Shown here in pieces: positions 9,150-17,458 of a DNA stretch of 64,000 nt. The stretch spans positions 1 to 64,000 of the forward strand of contig PHEQ01000002.1 in the NCBI GenBank assembly GCA_002842985.1, given 5' to 3'. The notes beneath the pieces were generated by a model. That model made no database searches. It saw only the letters and a list, made by a program, of their open reading frames with translations, and had not been told where the DNA came from. The stretch is from Alphaproteobacteria bacterium HGW-Alphaproteobacteria-1 (GTDB lineage Bacteria; Pseudomonadota; Alphaproteobacteria; Rhodobacterales; Rhodobacteraceae). The translations under genes and the position numbers were made by a program. Position 1 is the first letter of the stretch; each line of letters begins with the position of its first letter.

Positions 9150-10313
9150 ATGCGCACGCATCTTGCCGACACCGTATCGCTTCTGCGCGACCTCATCGCC
9201 TTTCCGACCATATCGGAGGTCAGCAATCTCGACATGATCGCCTTTCTTGCGCACCGGCTCGAAAGCTGCGGCGCGCGGGTCGATATCTTTCACGACGAGA
9301 TCGGCCACAAGGCCAACCTCTTTGCCACCATTGGCCCCGAGGTGGACGGCGGTATCGTGCTCTCGGGTCATTCCGACGTGGTGCCCGTGGCCGAGCAGGA
9401 CTGGGCCACCCACCCGTTCGAGCTGGCCGAGGAGGGCGGGCGGCTTTACGGGCGCGGCACCTGTGACATGAAGGGGTTCATCGCCGCCGCCGTCGCCATG
9501 GCCCCGCTCTTTGCCGAGAAGGTGCGCGCGCGCCCCATCCATTTCGCCTTTACCTATGACGAGGAGGTGGGATGTTTCGGCGCGCAGGCCCTGGTCGAGA
9601 GCCTGCGCGCGCGCGGGCTGCGCCCCGGCGTGGCGATCATCGGAGAGCCGACGATGATGCGCGTGATCGAGGGGCACAAGGGCTGCTACGAATACACCAC
9701 CCGCTTTCACGGTCAGGCCGGGCATGGTTCGGCCCCCGACCGGGGCGTGAACGCGGTCGAATACGCGGTGCGTTACGTCAATCGTTTGCTGGAACTGGCC
9801 GAGGCGCTGCGCGCCCGCGCCCCCGCGACCAGCCGTTTCGACCCGCCCTGGACCACGATCAACACCGGCTCGCTCAAGGGGGGCGTGGCCCATAACGTCA
9901 TCGCGTCCAACGCCGCCGTGGAATGGGAAATGCGCCCGGTGCAGGCCGCCGACGCCGCCTTCGTCAAGGAGGATCTGAGGCGGTATTGCGAGGAAATGCT
10001 GCTGCCGCGGATGCGCGCCATCTGCCCCGAGGCCGAGATTGTAACCGAGGTGATCGGCGAGGTGGACGGGCTGGAGCCGACCACCCTGAACGAAGCCCGC
10101 GACATCCTGCTCGAACTCACCGGCGCGAACGGCGCCGATCTTGTGCCCTTCGGCACCGAGGCGGGGCTTTTCCAGAGCTACGGCATGTCGGCGGTGGTCT
10201 GCGGCCCCGGCTCGATCGAGCAGGCGCACAAACCCGACGAATACGTGGCGCTCGACCAGTTGCAGCACTGTCTCGACATGCTCGGGCGGCTTGGCGACAG
10301 GATCGGAGCCTGA
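9150..10313 (+). CDS. argE: Acetylornithine deacetylase (M20 family)
   Basis: A 387-residue zinc-dependent M20 amidohydrolase that removes the acetyl group from N-acetylornithine in arginine synthesis. Metal and catalytic residues are visible: GHSDVVPV (His74, Asp76), GTCDMKG (Asp106), DEEVGC (Glu138-Glu139) and a C-terminal GPGSIEQAHKPDE with the last metal-binding His. The start was placed at 9150, behind GAGGGG, rather than at 9093: the protein then begins in the family-typical way, and the extra 19 codons are poor protein sequence. A 5' copy lies at 169-340 and a distant paralogue at 50207-51370. It is convergent with trmB, 15 bases apart. Confidence 0.88.
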   Translation: MRTHLADTVSLLRDLIAFPTISEVSNLDMIAFLAHRLESCGARVDIFHDEIGHKANLFATIGPEVDGGIVLSGHSDVVPVAEQDWATHPFELAEEGGRLYGRGTCDMKGFIAAAVAMAPLFAEKVRARPIHFAFTYDEEVGCFGAQALVESLRARGLRPGVAIIGEPTMMRVIEGHKGCYEYTTRFHGQAGHGSAPDRGVNAVEYAVRYVNRLLELAEALRARAPATSRFDPPWTTINTGSLKGGVAHNVIASNAAVEWEMRPVQAADAAFVKEDLRRYCEEMLLPRMRAICPEAEIVTEVIGEVDGLEPTTLNEARDILLELTGANGADLVPFGTEAGLFQSYGMSAVVCGPGSIEQAHKPDEYVALDQLQHCLDMLGRLGDRIGA

Positions 10314-10328
10314 CAGGCCTCCCCCCTC

Positions 10329-11042
10329 TTATACACGCCGGAAGGTCAGGTAATGCGGCACTCGGCCCTCGCGCAGGGCCTTTTGCTCGTAGCGCGTGGA
10401 AATCCAGTCACTCCACGGCTCCCGCCAGTCGGCAGGCCCCTCGGCCAGCCACTCGAACCCGTGGCGCGGCACCACTTCGAGGGTCTGGCGCACATAATCG
10501 GGAATATCCGTCGCTATCCTGAAAATACCGCCTTTTTTCAGCGTCCTGGCGAGCGGAGTTAAATGACCCTCGGTCACGAAGCGCCGCTTGTGATGGCGTT
10601 TTTTCGGCCATGGATCGGGATAGAGCAGAAAGGCGCGCGAGATCGATCCCTCGGGCAGGACATCGAACATGTTGCGGACATCGCCGGGATAAACCGCTAT
10701 ATTTTCGGCCCCCGAGGCCCGGATCTTGCCGAGGAGCATGGCAACCCCGTTGATATACGGCTCACAACCGATGATACCCACATCCGGGTTCGTCACCGCC
10801 TGATGGACCATATGCTCGCCACCGCCGAACCCGATTTCGAGCCATATCTCCCGATCTCCAAAATACTCTTTCAGATCAATAGGATTGCGGTCGGGGTTCA
10901 CGTCCCAATCGACCGCCCCCGGCGAGAGCGCGCCGAGGTCCTCGTCCAGCCACGCCGCCTGTTTCGGCTTCAGGGTCTTGCCCTTGAACCGCCCGTGAAA
11001 ATTGCGCCAGGGCGCGCCGGTGGGGTGCTTGCGGTCGCTCAT
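10329..11042 (-). CDS. trmB: tRNA (guanine-N7-)-methyltransferase
   Basis: A 237-residue SAM-dependent enzyme that makes m7G46 in tRNAs. The SAM-binding stretch WLEIGFGGGEHM, GCEPYINGV and the substrate-side motif YPDPWPKKRHHKRRF are all present, so identification is secure. It lies downstream of metK on the same strand and consumes the cofactor metK makes. A hairpin at 11052-11078 separates the two. Confidence 0.95.
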   Translation of the reverse strand: MSDRKHPTGAPWRNFHGRFKGKTLKPKQAAWLDEDLGALSPGAVDWDVNPDRNPIDLKEYFGDREIWLEIGFGGGEHMVHQAVTNPDVGIIGCEPYINGVAMLLGKIRASGAENIAVYPGDVRNMFDVLPEGSISRAFLLYPDPWPKKRHHKRRFVTEGHLTPLARTLKKGGIFRIATDIPDYVRQTLEVVPRHGFEWLAEGPADWREPWSDWISTRYEQKALREGRVPHYLTFRRV

Positions 11043-11051
11043 ACAAGGTCA

Positions 11052-11078
11052 ATTGGCGCGCGAACTCCGCGCGCCAAT
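11052..11078 (-). terminator. GC-rich hairpin between metK and trmB
   Basis: An 11-bp stem (ATTGGCGCGCG with CGCGCGCCAAT) and a five-base loop, read just after the metK stop. There is no T-run, so it may act as an mRNA-stability element or a partial terminator rather than a full stop. Confidence 0.45.
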
Positions 11079-11085
11079 CCTCTGA

Positions 11086-12252
11086 TCAGACGGCTTTTTT
11101 CAGAGCATCGACAAGGTCTGTCCGCTCCCATGAGAACCCGCCATCTTCTTCCGGCGCACGTCCGAAATGACCATAGGCCGCCGTGCGCGCATAGATCGGC
11201 TTGTTGAGGTTCAGATGTTCGCGAATGCCGCGCGGGGTGAGGTCCATGCAGGCCGCCACGGCCTTTTCGATGGCGGTTTCGTGCACTTCGCCGGTGCCAT
11301 GCGTGTCGACATAGATCGACAGCGGCCGCGCAACGCCGATGGCATAGCTCAGTTGCAGCGTGCAGCGCGTCGCCAGCCCCGCCGCCACCACGTTCTTGGC
11401 CAGATAGCGAGCCGCGTAAGCGGCCGAACGGTCCACCTTGGTCGGATCCTTGCCGGAAAACGCACCGCCGCCATGCGGGGCGGCACCACCATAGGTGTCC
11501 ACAATGATCTTGCGCCCGGTCAGCCCCGCATCACCATCCGGCCCGCCGGTCACGAATTTGCCGGTCGGGTTCACATGCCATTCCGTCGCGTCGCTCAGCC
11601 AGTCCGCGGGCAGCACCTCACGGATGTAAGGCTCTACGATCGCACGAATATCCTCGCTGGTCTGCGTCTCGTATGCGTGCTGCGTCGAAAGCACGATCTG
11701 CGTCACCCCGACCGGCTTGCCGTCCTCGTAGCGCAATGTCAGCTGCGATTTCGCATCCGGTCCCAGCGTCGGCTCGGCGCCCGATTTGCGCGCCTCGGCA
11801 ATCCGCTTGAGAATGGCGTGGGAATAAAGGATCGGTGCGGGCATGAGCTCGGGCGTCTCATCGACCGCATAGCCGAACATGATCCCCTGATCGCCCGCCC
11901 CGTCACGGTCCACGCCTTGCTTGATATCCAACGATTGAGGATGAAGCATGTTGTGCAACTGCAAGGTATTCCAGTGAAATTTTTCCTGCTCATAGCCGAT
12001 ATCACGGACACACTCACGCACGATTCCGTCGATCCGGCCCATGAACTCCGCAAGGCGCGACTTGTCGGTCAAACCGACCTCGCCACCCACCAGCACACAG
12101 TTCGTGGTGGCGAATGTTTCGCAGGCTACCCGCGCATCGGCGTCCTCGGTCAGAAACGCATCGAGGACCGCATCCGAAATCCGGTCACAGACCTTGTCCG
12201 GGTGTCCCTCCGAAACGGATTCGGAGGTGAAGAGATAGTTTTGACGTGCCAT
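11086..12252 (-). CDS. metK: S-adenosylmethionine synthetase
   Basis: A 388-residue enzyme forming SAM from methionine and ATP. Family hallmarks are [18 protein letters not shown] at the N-terminus (ATP and metal binding), [12 protein letters not shown] (substrate loop) and [19 protein letters not shown] (phosphate binding). Length is normal. The ATG at 12252 follows a GGAG seven bases upstream that is part of the SAM/SAH-type riboswitch, so translation is probably feedback controlled by its own product. Confidence 0.97.
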   Translation of the reverse strand: MARQNYLFTSESVSEGHPDKVCDRISDAVLDAFLTEDADARVACETFATTNCVLVGGEVGLTDKSRLAEFMGRIDGIVRECVRDIGYEQEKFHWNTLQLHNMLHPQSLDIKQGVDRDGAGDQGIMFGYAVDETPELMPAPILYSHAILKRIAEARKSGAEPTLGPDAKSQLTLRYEDGKPVGVTQIVLSTQHAYETQTSEDIRAIVEPYIREVLPADWLSDATEWHVNPTGKFVTGGPDGDAGLTGRKIIVDTYGGAAPHGGGAFSGKDPTKVDRSAAYAARYLAKNVVAAGLATRCTLQLSYAIGVARPLSIYVDTHGTGEVHETAIEKAVAACMDLTPRGIREHLNLNKPIYARTAAYGHFGRAPEEDGGFSWERTDLVDALKKAV

Positions 12253-12257
12253 GAAAA

Positions 12258-12300
12258 CGCTCCGTTGGATACATCCGCCACGCCAGGAAGCCGTTGTGAC
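12258..12300 (-). promoter_or_regulatory. SAM/SAH-type riboswitch in the metK leader
   Basis: On the minus strand the leader reads GUCAC, then AACGGCUUCCUGGC, then GUGGC, a linker, and CGGAGCG. GUCAC pairs with GUGGC (one U-G wobble) to make stem P1. The CUUCC of the loop can pair with GGAG, which is also the metK ribosome-binding site, forming an H-type pseudoknot. Sequence and layout match the SAM/SAH riboswitch class known from Rhodobacterales metK leaders. Ligand binding would hide the ribosome-binding site and lower translation. Confidence 0.85.
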
Positions 12301-12316
12301 GGGATTGGCGCTCGTT

Positions 12317-12332
12317 ACGCCCGTGCGGGCGT
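12317..12332 (-). terminator. Short perfect hairpin after lnt
   Basis: A 7-bp stem (ACGCCCG with CGGGCGT, two-base apex) lies four bases past the lnt stop and 16 bases before the riboswitch. It has no T-run. It may end lnt transcripts, shield the 3' end, or belong to the metK leader. Confidence 0.35.
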
Positions 12333-12336
12333 CGCG

Positions 12337-13848
12337 TCAATCGCGAACTGCGCGCGCACGCCGCCTGTTGCGCCAGAGCGACATTGCCAGCAAGGCGCCA
12401 TAGAACACCAGCATCGGTGCATCCCCAAGGCGCGCATAGACGGTCTCCGGCAGGGGCGGCGGCAAGGCCGCGTCGCGCCACCCCGCCTCTCCCAGAGGGA
12501 TCGACTCGGTGATCTTGCCGGTCGCGTCGATCATCGCCGATACGCCGGTATTGGCGACCCTGATCATCGGCAGGCCCATTTCGGCGCTGCGCAGGCGTGC
12601 CTGGGCAAGGTGTTGATACGGCCCGGAAACCTTCCCGAACCAGGCATCGTTGGTGATCAGCAGGATCATATCCGCCCGCCCCGGCGCCGCCCGTAGATCG
12701 CGCGAGAAAACGCTCTCGTAGCAAATCAGCGGCAGCGCCCGCCCGAGCGGCCCGAGATCGAGGAGCCGCGCGCCCGGACCGGCGGAATAGCCCTGTCCGT
12801 CATTCGACGCGAGGCCGTAAACACCCAGACTGCCGAGAAAATCCCCGAGCGGCATGAACTCGCCGAAGGGCACGAGGTGATGCTTGTCATAGATCTCGCT
12901 CACGGTGCCTCCGGCTTCGATCATCGCCAGCGAGTTGAAAATCCGCCGCCCTTCCGAACGTTGGATCCCCAGCACCACCGGCGCGCCCCGCGCAGACGCC
13001 GCCACCGCCTCGAGCGTCTCGCCCGCGTTCTCGAGCCAGACAGGGACCGCCGTTTCCGGCCAGACCACCAGATCGGGTACATCGCCCGCCGCCGTAAAGG
13101 CGCGCTGGCGGTCAAAGAAGAGCTGAACCTTGGCGTGGTCCCATTTCTCGTGCTGCGGCGCATTGGGCTGGATGAGGCGCACCACCGGCGCGCCCGCCCC
13201 TGCCCCCGCCTCCGGCGTGAGCGCGGCCCCCAGCGGCCAGAGCGCGGCCAGCCCGACAAGCGCCAGTGCGCCGTTCCCCCGCCTTCCCGCGACGGCGTGC
13301 CAGAGCGCAACCCCCGACCCCAGAACGAGCACAAGCAGCCCCGGCGCGCCGAGATATGACGACCAATGCAACAGCGGCGTATCGATCAGCGCGTGACCCG
13401 CCTGCGCCCAGGGAAACCCGGTAAAGAGCCAGCCGCGCGCGAGCTCGGCAAGCCCGACGCCCGCCACGAAAGCCGCCGCACCGCCGCCCATCACCCGCGC
13501 CAGCGCCAGCGCCGCGCCCCAGTAAAGCGCCATGCCCGCTGCCAGTCCCAAAAGCGCGAAAGGCGCCATCCAGCCATGGCGCGCCGCATCGACCATGAAC
13601 GGTTCCGTGATCCAGTGCAGCGCCAGCAGGAAATGCCCCGTGCCCACCAACCAGCCAAGCGCCGCCGCCGCGCGCCAGCCCTGCGCCTGCCGGTAGAGTC
13701 CGTAAAAAACCGCCATCCCGAAGATCGTCAGGGGCCACAGCCCCCAAGGTGCCTGCCCGAGTGCGGACAACGCGCCCACGCCCCCGCAGAACGCCGCGCG
13801 CCATGGCCAGGACCAGCGCGCCGCCCGCGCCAGCACCGCCTCAGCCAT
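12337..13848 (-). CDS. lnt: Apolipoprotein N-acyltransferase
   Basis: A 503-residue inner-membrane enzyme that adds the third acyl chain to lipoproteins. About seven hydrophobic segments fill the first 210 residues. The periplasmic nitrilase domain carries the catalytic triad: Glu265 in VVWPETA, Lys322 in DKHHLVPFGEF and Cys376 in LICYESVF. I placed the start at the ATG at 13848, which overlaps the corC stop by eight bases; an ATG eight codons upstream is possible. The lol genes at 33-35 kb act on the products of this step. Confidence 0.94.
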   Translation of the reverse strand: MAEAVLARAARWSWPWRAAFCGGVGALSALGQAPWGLWPLTIFGMAVFYGLYRQAQGWRAAAALGWLVGTGHFLLALHWITEPFMVDAARHGWMAPFALLGLAAGMALYWGAALALARVMGGGAAAFVAGVGLAELARGWLFTGFPWAQAGHALIDTPLLHWSSYLGAPGLLVLVLGSGVALWHAVAGRRGNGALALVGLAALWPLGAALTPEAGAGAGAPVVRLIQPNAPQHEKWDHAKVQLFFDRQRAFTAAGDVPDLVVWPETAVPVWLENAGETLEAVAASARGAPVVLGIQRSEGRRIFNSLAMIEAGGTVSEIYDKHHLVPFGEFMPLGDFLGSLGVYGLASNDGQGYSAGPGARLLDLGPLGRALPLICYESVFSRDLRAAPGRADMILLITNDAWFGKVSGPYQHLAQARLRSAEMGLPMIRVANTGVSAMIDATGKITESIPLGEAGWRDAALPPPLPETVYARLGDAPMLVFYGALLAMSLWRNRRRARAVRD

Positions 13849-14719
13849 GCGCCGGGGCCTTGAGCCGCACACGAACCCGTTTGATCCGGCGGGGATCGGC
13901 CTCGATGACCTCGATGGTCGGCCCGGCGGGGTGCTCGATCACCTCGCCGCGCACCGGCACCCGCCCCAGAAGCATGAAGACCAGCCCGCCCAGCGTGTCG
14001 ATCTCTTCCTCGTCCACCTCGTCGGCTTCGGTCAGCGACAGGCCGATCTCGGCCTCGAACTGATCGAGCGGCGTCCGCGCAAGCGCCACGTAGCAGCCCG
14101 GCGCCTCTTCGGTCCAGAGCGCATCCTCATCGGTGTCGTGCTCGTCCTCGATCTGGCCCACCACCTGTTCGATCAGGTCCTCGATGGTCACAAGCCCGTC
14201 CACCCCGCCATATTCGTCGATCACCAGCGCCATATGCCGCCGCTCGGCCTGCATTTTCTGCAACAACACCCCGATCGGCATGGAAGGGGGAACAAACAGC
14301 AGCGGGCGCAACATCTTGCGAAGTGCAAAACCCGTCCCCTTGCCGTTGAACCCGTGCTTGAGCGCGAAATCCTTGAGATGGATCATGCCGATCGGCGTGT
14401 CGAGGGTGCCCTCATAGACCGGCAGGCGCGTCATGCCACTGTCGCGGAACACCTGCACCAGATCGTCGATCCCGATATCGACCGGCACGGCGACGATCTC
14501 TGCCGTGGGAATGGCGACATCCTCTACCGCCATGTTGCGCAGATTGCCCATGCCCGGCACGGGGCTGCCAAGCGTGCCAGCCCCGTTCTCACTGTCATCC
14601 TGCGGGTTGAATATACCCAGAACCCGGCGAAAGAATCCGCCCGTTTCCTCGGTCTCGCTCATATCCTCCGGCTGCGCGCGCTGCGCCGCAGTAGGAGATC
14701 CGTCGATACTCTCGCCCAT
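13841..14719 (-). CDS. corC: CBS-domain protein, CorC/TlyC family
   Basis: A 292-residue cytoplasmic protein with two CBS domains (around residues 65-190, including TRLPVYEGTLDTPIGMIHLKD and VIDEYGGVDGLVTIEDLIEQVVG) and a C-terminal CorC_HlyC domain. Relatives are linked to Mg/Co efflux or heavy-metal tolerance. The membrane DUF21 domain of longer homologues is absent. Its place between ybeY and lnt is conserved across many proteobacteria. An internal ATG at 14662 has a ribosome-binding site too close to it, so the longer start is kept. Confidence 0.88.
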   Translation of the reverse strand: MGESIDGSPTAAQRAQPEDMSETEETGGFFRRVLGIFNPQDDSENGAGTLGSPVPGMGNLRNMAVEDVAIPTAEIVAVPVDIGIDDLVQVFRDSGMTRLPVYEGTLDTPIGMIHLKDFALKHGFNGKGTGFALRKMLRPLLFVPPSMPIGVLLQKMQAERRHMALVIDEYGGVDGLVTIEDLIEQVVGQIEDEHDTDEDALWTEEAPGCYVALARTPLDQFEAEIGLSLTEADEVDEEEIDTLGGLVFMLLGRVPVRGEVIEHPAGPTIEVIEADPRRIKRVRVRLKAPAHG

Positions 14720-14758
14720 CCATCTCTTCTCAAGTGCCGGGGTCCTGCCCCATCTGGC

Positions 14759-15247
14759 CTAATATGGGTCACGAACACCCAGTTTGCCAAGTATCGCCAC
14801 CTCCGTTGCTTCCATCAGCGTGGCATCCGGGTCACGAATGTGGTCATAGCCCAGCAAATGCAGCACCGCGTGAACGGTCAGATGCGTGACATGATCGCAG
14901 AGCGGGCGTCCCGCCTCCGCCGCCTCGCGCGCGCAAGTGTCATGGGATATGGCAATATCACCAAGAAAGCCATCCACTCCCGGCTCTGGCGGCAAGGGCA
15001 TGTCGCCCGCACGCTCGGCCGAAAGATCAACGGCGGGCCAGCTCAATACATTGGTGGGGACAGGCTTGCCCCGGAAATCGGCGTTGAGCGTGGAGATGCG
15101 GGCGTCATCGCAGGCCAGAAGGCTGATTTCCCAGTCATCGGGTTCCAGCCCCAGATGCAACAGCGTTGCCTCCGCCGCACGCGCCGCCAGCGCCTCCAGC
15201 CCTGCCGCGCGCCAGCGGTCGTCCTCGATCACCACCTCGACGGGCAT
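14759..15247 (-). CDS. ybeY: Endoribonuclease YbeY (16S rRNA maturation)
   Basis: A 162-residue metal-dependent RNase used in 16S rRNA 3'-end processing and ribosome quality control. The diagnostic HAVLHLLGYDH motif (residues 126-136) supplies the three zinc histidines. Its start is three bases after the phoH stop, so the pair is almost certainly co-translated. Confidence 0.95.
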   Translation of the reverse strand: MPVEVVIEDDRWRAAGLEALAARAAEATLLHLGLEPDDWEISLLACDDARISTLNADFRGKPVPTNVLSWPAVDLSAERAGDMPLPPEPGVDGFLGDIAISHDTCAREAAEAGRPLCDHVTHLTVHAVLHLLGYDHIRDPDATLMEATEVAILGKLGVRDPY

Positions 15248-15250
15248 GGC

Positions 15251-16255
15251 CTAGCCATCCGCCTCATAGGCCTCGATGATCGCCGCCACGAGAGGATGGC
15301 GCACAACGTCCTTGGCGGTGAAATAATTGAAGCTGATCTGCGGGATCGACGTCAACAGCCGCTCGGCATCCGCCAGCCCCGAGGGCACCCCGCGCGGCAG
15401 GTCGATCTGCGTGCGGTCGCCGGTGATGACCATGCGCGAGCCTTCGCCCAGACGGGTCAGAAACATCTTCATCTGCATCGAGGTCGCATTCTGCGCCTCA
15501 TCGAGCACGACAAAGGCATTGGCCAGCGTGCGGCCCCTCATGAACGCGAGCGGCGCGATCTCGATGCGCTTTTCCTCGATCAGCTTCTGCACCTGCTTTC
15601 CGGGCAGAAAATCATTGAGCGCATCATAGAGCGGCTGCATGTAGGGATCGACCTTGTCCTTCATGTCGCCGGGCAGATAGCCCAGCTTCTCGCCCGCCTC
15701 TACCGCCGGACGGCTGAGGATGATCCGGTCCACATGCCCCTCGATGAACATGTTCACCCCGACCGCCACGGCGAGATAGGTCTTGCCGGTGCCCGCAGGC
15801 CCGATGCCGAAGGCCAGTTCATGCGCGAAGAGTGACTTGACATAGGCTTTTTGCGCGTCGGTGCGCGGCTCTACCAGCTTCTTGCGGGTCTTGATCTCGA
15901 CCGCGCCACCCTTGAACAGCTCGAGCTGATCACCGTCGAGCGCGCCCGCGTCCTCGCCACCGCCCATGCGCAATTCGCGATCCACATCGCCGCGCTCCAC
16001 CGCCTTGCCCGATTCGAGCCGCGCATAAAGCGCTTCGAGCACCGACACCGCCGCCTGCACTGCGCCGTCCTCGCCCAGAACCGCAAGCTGATTGCCGCGC
16101 CTCACGATCTGCACGGCCAGAACCCGCTCGATCTCGGCAAGATTGCGGTCATATTCGCCGCACAGATCAATCAAAAGCTTGTTATCGGGGAATTCAACCG
16201 CAGCCTGATGCATCGCGGTCATATCGGGGGCGGGGGGCAGTGCGCTGGTTCCCAA
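15251..16255 (-). CDS. phoH: PhoH-family ATPase (YbeZ-like)
   Basis: A 334-residue P-loop protein of the YbeZ/PhoH family, a partner of YbeY in RNA metabolism. Walker A is GIGPAGTGKT (150-159) and Walker B AFVVLDEAQ (247-255); the conserved SRPAVEAGEKLGYLPGD follows Walker A. I chose the TTG at 16255: a GGGAG ribosome-binding site lies six bases upstream and the protein starts LGTSALPPAPD. A longer reading from 16315 and an ATG about 11 codons in are less well supported. It follows an intrinsic terminator, so it probably has its own promoter at about 16260-16330. Confidence 0.92.
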   Translation of the reverse strand: MGTSALPPAPDMTAMHQAAVEFPDNKLLIDLCGEYDRNLAEIERVLAVQIVRRGNQLAVLGEDGAVQAAVSVLEALYARLESGKAVERGDVDRELRMGGGEDAGALDGDQLELFKGGAVEIKTRKKLVEPRTDAQKAYVKSLFAHELAFGIGPAGTGKTYLAVAVGVNMFIEGHVDRIILSRPAVEAGEKLGYLPGDMKDKVDPYMQPLYDALNDFLPGKQVQKLIEEKRIEIAPLAFMRGRTLANAFVVLDEAQNATSMQMKMFLTRLGEGSRMVITGDRTQIDLPRGVPSGLADAERLLTSIPQISFNYFTAKDVVRHPLVAAIIEAYEADG

Positions 16256-16328
16256 ACAAATCTCCCAGAGTCGGATGTCTGTTCTCACAGTGCCAAGATG
16301 CGCCGCGCGGCGCAAGCGTGGGGGGCGG

Positions 16329-16358
16329 AAAAAGAACGGGGCGCGTCCGCGCCCCGTT
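16329..16358 (-). terminator. Intrinsic terminator of the lipoprotein/OmpA-like unit
   Basis: On the minus strand a 10-bp stem (AACGGGGCGC with GCGCCCCGTT, four-base loop) is followed by CTTTTTCC. It lies 25 bases after the lipoprotein stop, which makes it a classic Rho-independent terminator. Confidence 0.8.
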
Positions 16359-16383
16359 GTGATCCATCACGCAATGCCGTGCT

Positions 16384-16695
16384 TCAAAGCACGTCGCGGA
16401 TGCGGCTGCCCTTCTTGAACGGCCCGGTCGCCACCGTGGGCGGGGCGATGCCCGAGCAGACCGGCTTGCCATAGCGATCCAGACGCTGCGAGAGATATCC
16501 CTCGACCCCGTCGTCGATGATCCAGTGATCACAGCCGTTCGGGTCAACCCAGATGCCGGCCCGAAGCTGGCTCAGGTGCTTGCGGTCGGTGCCACGGTCG
16601 CGGCTCTTGTCGGGACCGACGGTGCCGTGCCCCCCTGTGCAGGCCGCCAGAAGCCCGACGACGGGCAGGGCAAATACGATTTTGACAATGCTCAT
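16384..16695 (-). CDS. Small lipoprotein with WVDPNGCDHW domain
   Basis: A 103-residue predicted lipoprotein: signal peptide ending LLAAC, with acylated Cys19. Residues 47-80 (AGIWVDPNGCDHWIIDDG onwards, ending KPVC) closely resemble residues 48-81 of the OmpA-like protein encoded just upstream. The pair therefore share a small two-cysteine domain that I cannot name. The C-terminus is short and basic. It lies 12 bases after the OmpA-like gene and is the last gene of that transcription unit. Function unknown; an envelope role is inferred. Confidence 0.75.
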   Translation of the reverse strand: MSIVKIVFALPVVGLLAACTGGHGTVGPDKSRDRGTDRKHLSQLRAGIWVDPNGCDHWIIDDGVEGYLSQRLDRYGKPVCSGIAPPTVATGPFKKGSRIRDVL

Positions 16696-16707
16696 AACAG
16701 GGACCCC

Positions 16708-17289
16708 TCAGCGCCAGCACATGATTTCGACACGGCGGTTTTCCGCCATGCCCGCGGCGGTATTGTTCGACGCTCTGGGCATCCGCTCGCCGTAGCCGCG
16801 CACATCCGAGATGCTTGCGCCCGCGCTTTGTGCGACGGCGGCCACGGCATTGGCGCGGCGCAGCGACAGGGCCATGTTGTATTCATCCGACGCGCGGCTG
16901 TCGGTGTGCCCGACGATGGTGTAGGACACGGCACCGGCAGACTGGAAAAATTCTCGCAAACGCTGTTGTCCCGACGGGCTGATCCGCGCGCTATCGGTGG
17001 GAAAAAGCTGGTCGGTATTGACCACCCCGCACAGGTTCAACTCGCGGCAGACCGGAATGCCCTGACGGGTGACATGCGGGCTCATATAGCCTTCGGCACC
17101 GTCATCCATCACCCAGTGTTCGCAGCCGTCCGGATCGATCCAGATCGTCGGGATATACCGCTCACCCACCACGGTGCGTTGCCGCTGCTCCTGTGCCTGC
17201 GATGCACCGACAACCGTCGAAAGCGCAAGCGCCCCGATGACCGCCGCGCCGGCAAGCCTGCGCAGAATATCAGACCGTTTCTTAGTCAC
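16708..17289 (-). CDS. OmpA-like peptidoglycan-binding protein with WIDPDGCEHW domain
   Basis: A 193-residue exported protein. A signal peptide (cleavage near ASQAQ) is followed by the IWIDPDGCEHWVMDDG domain (about 48-81) shared with the next gene. A C-terminal OmpA-like domain (about 89-192) has FPTDSARIS, VGHTDSRASDEYNMALSLRRA and NRRVEI, the usual diaminopimelate-binding pattern. There is no beta-barrel. The start is taken as the GTG at 17289 behind GGGAATA; a reading beginning at a TTG at 17340 would put 17 unlikely residues before the signal peptide. It probably tethers an envelope assembly to the cell wall. Confidence 0.82.
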   Translation of the reverse strand: MTKKRSDILRRLAGAAVIGALALSTVVGASQAQEQRQRTVVGERYIPTIWIDPDGCEHWVMDDGAEGYMSPHVTRQGIPVCRELNLCGVVNTDQLFPTDSARISPSGQQRLREFFQSAGAVSYTIVGHTDSRASDEYNMALSLRRANAVAAVAQSAGASISDVRGYGERMPRASNNTAAGMAENRRVEIMCWR

Positions 17290-17400
17290 TATTCCCGTCC
17301 CCCACTGCTTGAACGATGTATCCTTTCGGGCCACCGACAACTCACATTATCATGAAGTTTAACAAATTTGCCTCCGAAGTGAAGCAAATTCCACCAGATA

Positions 17401-17438
17401 TTGTGGCGCGCGAGGAAACAATCTCTAGCGCGCCACAA
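17401..17438 (-). terminator. Hairpin after miaB
   Basis: An 11-bp stem (TTGTGGCGCGC with GCGCGCCACAA) and a 16-base loop, read about 20 bases past the miaB stop and before the OmpA-like gene. The T-run is weak, so it may be a partial terminator. Together with the terminator at 16329 it marks the two envelope genes as a separate unit. Confidence 0.55.
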
Positions 17439-17458
17439 ATTCGCCCGAATTGGCTGTA

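Noticed and set aside
13847-15835. A 662-codon plus-strand frame across corC, ybeY and phoH
   Set aside because: All three minus-strand genes have diagnostic motifs; this frame is antisense to them.
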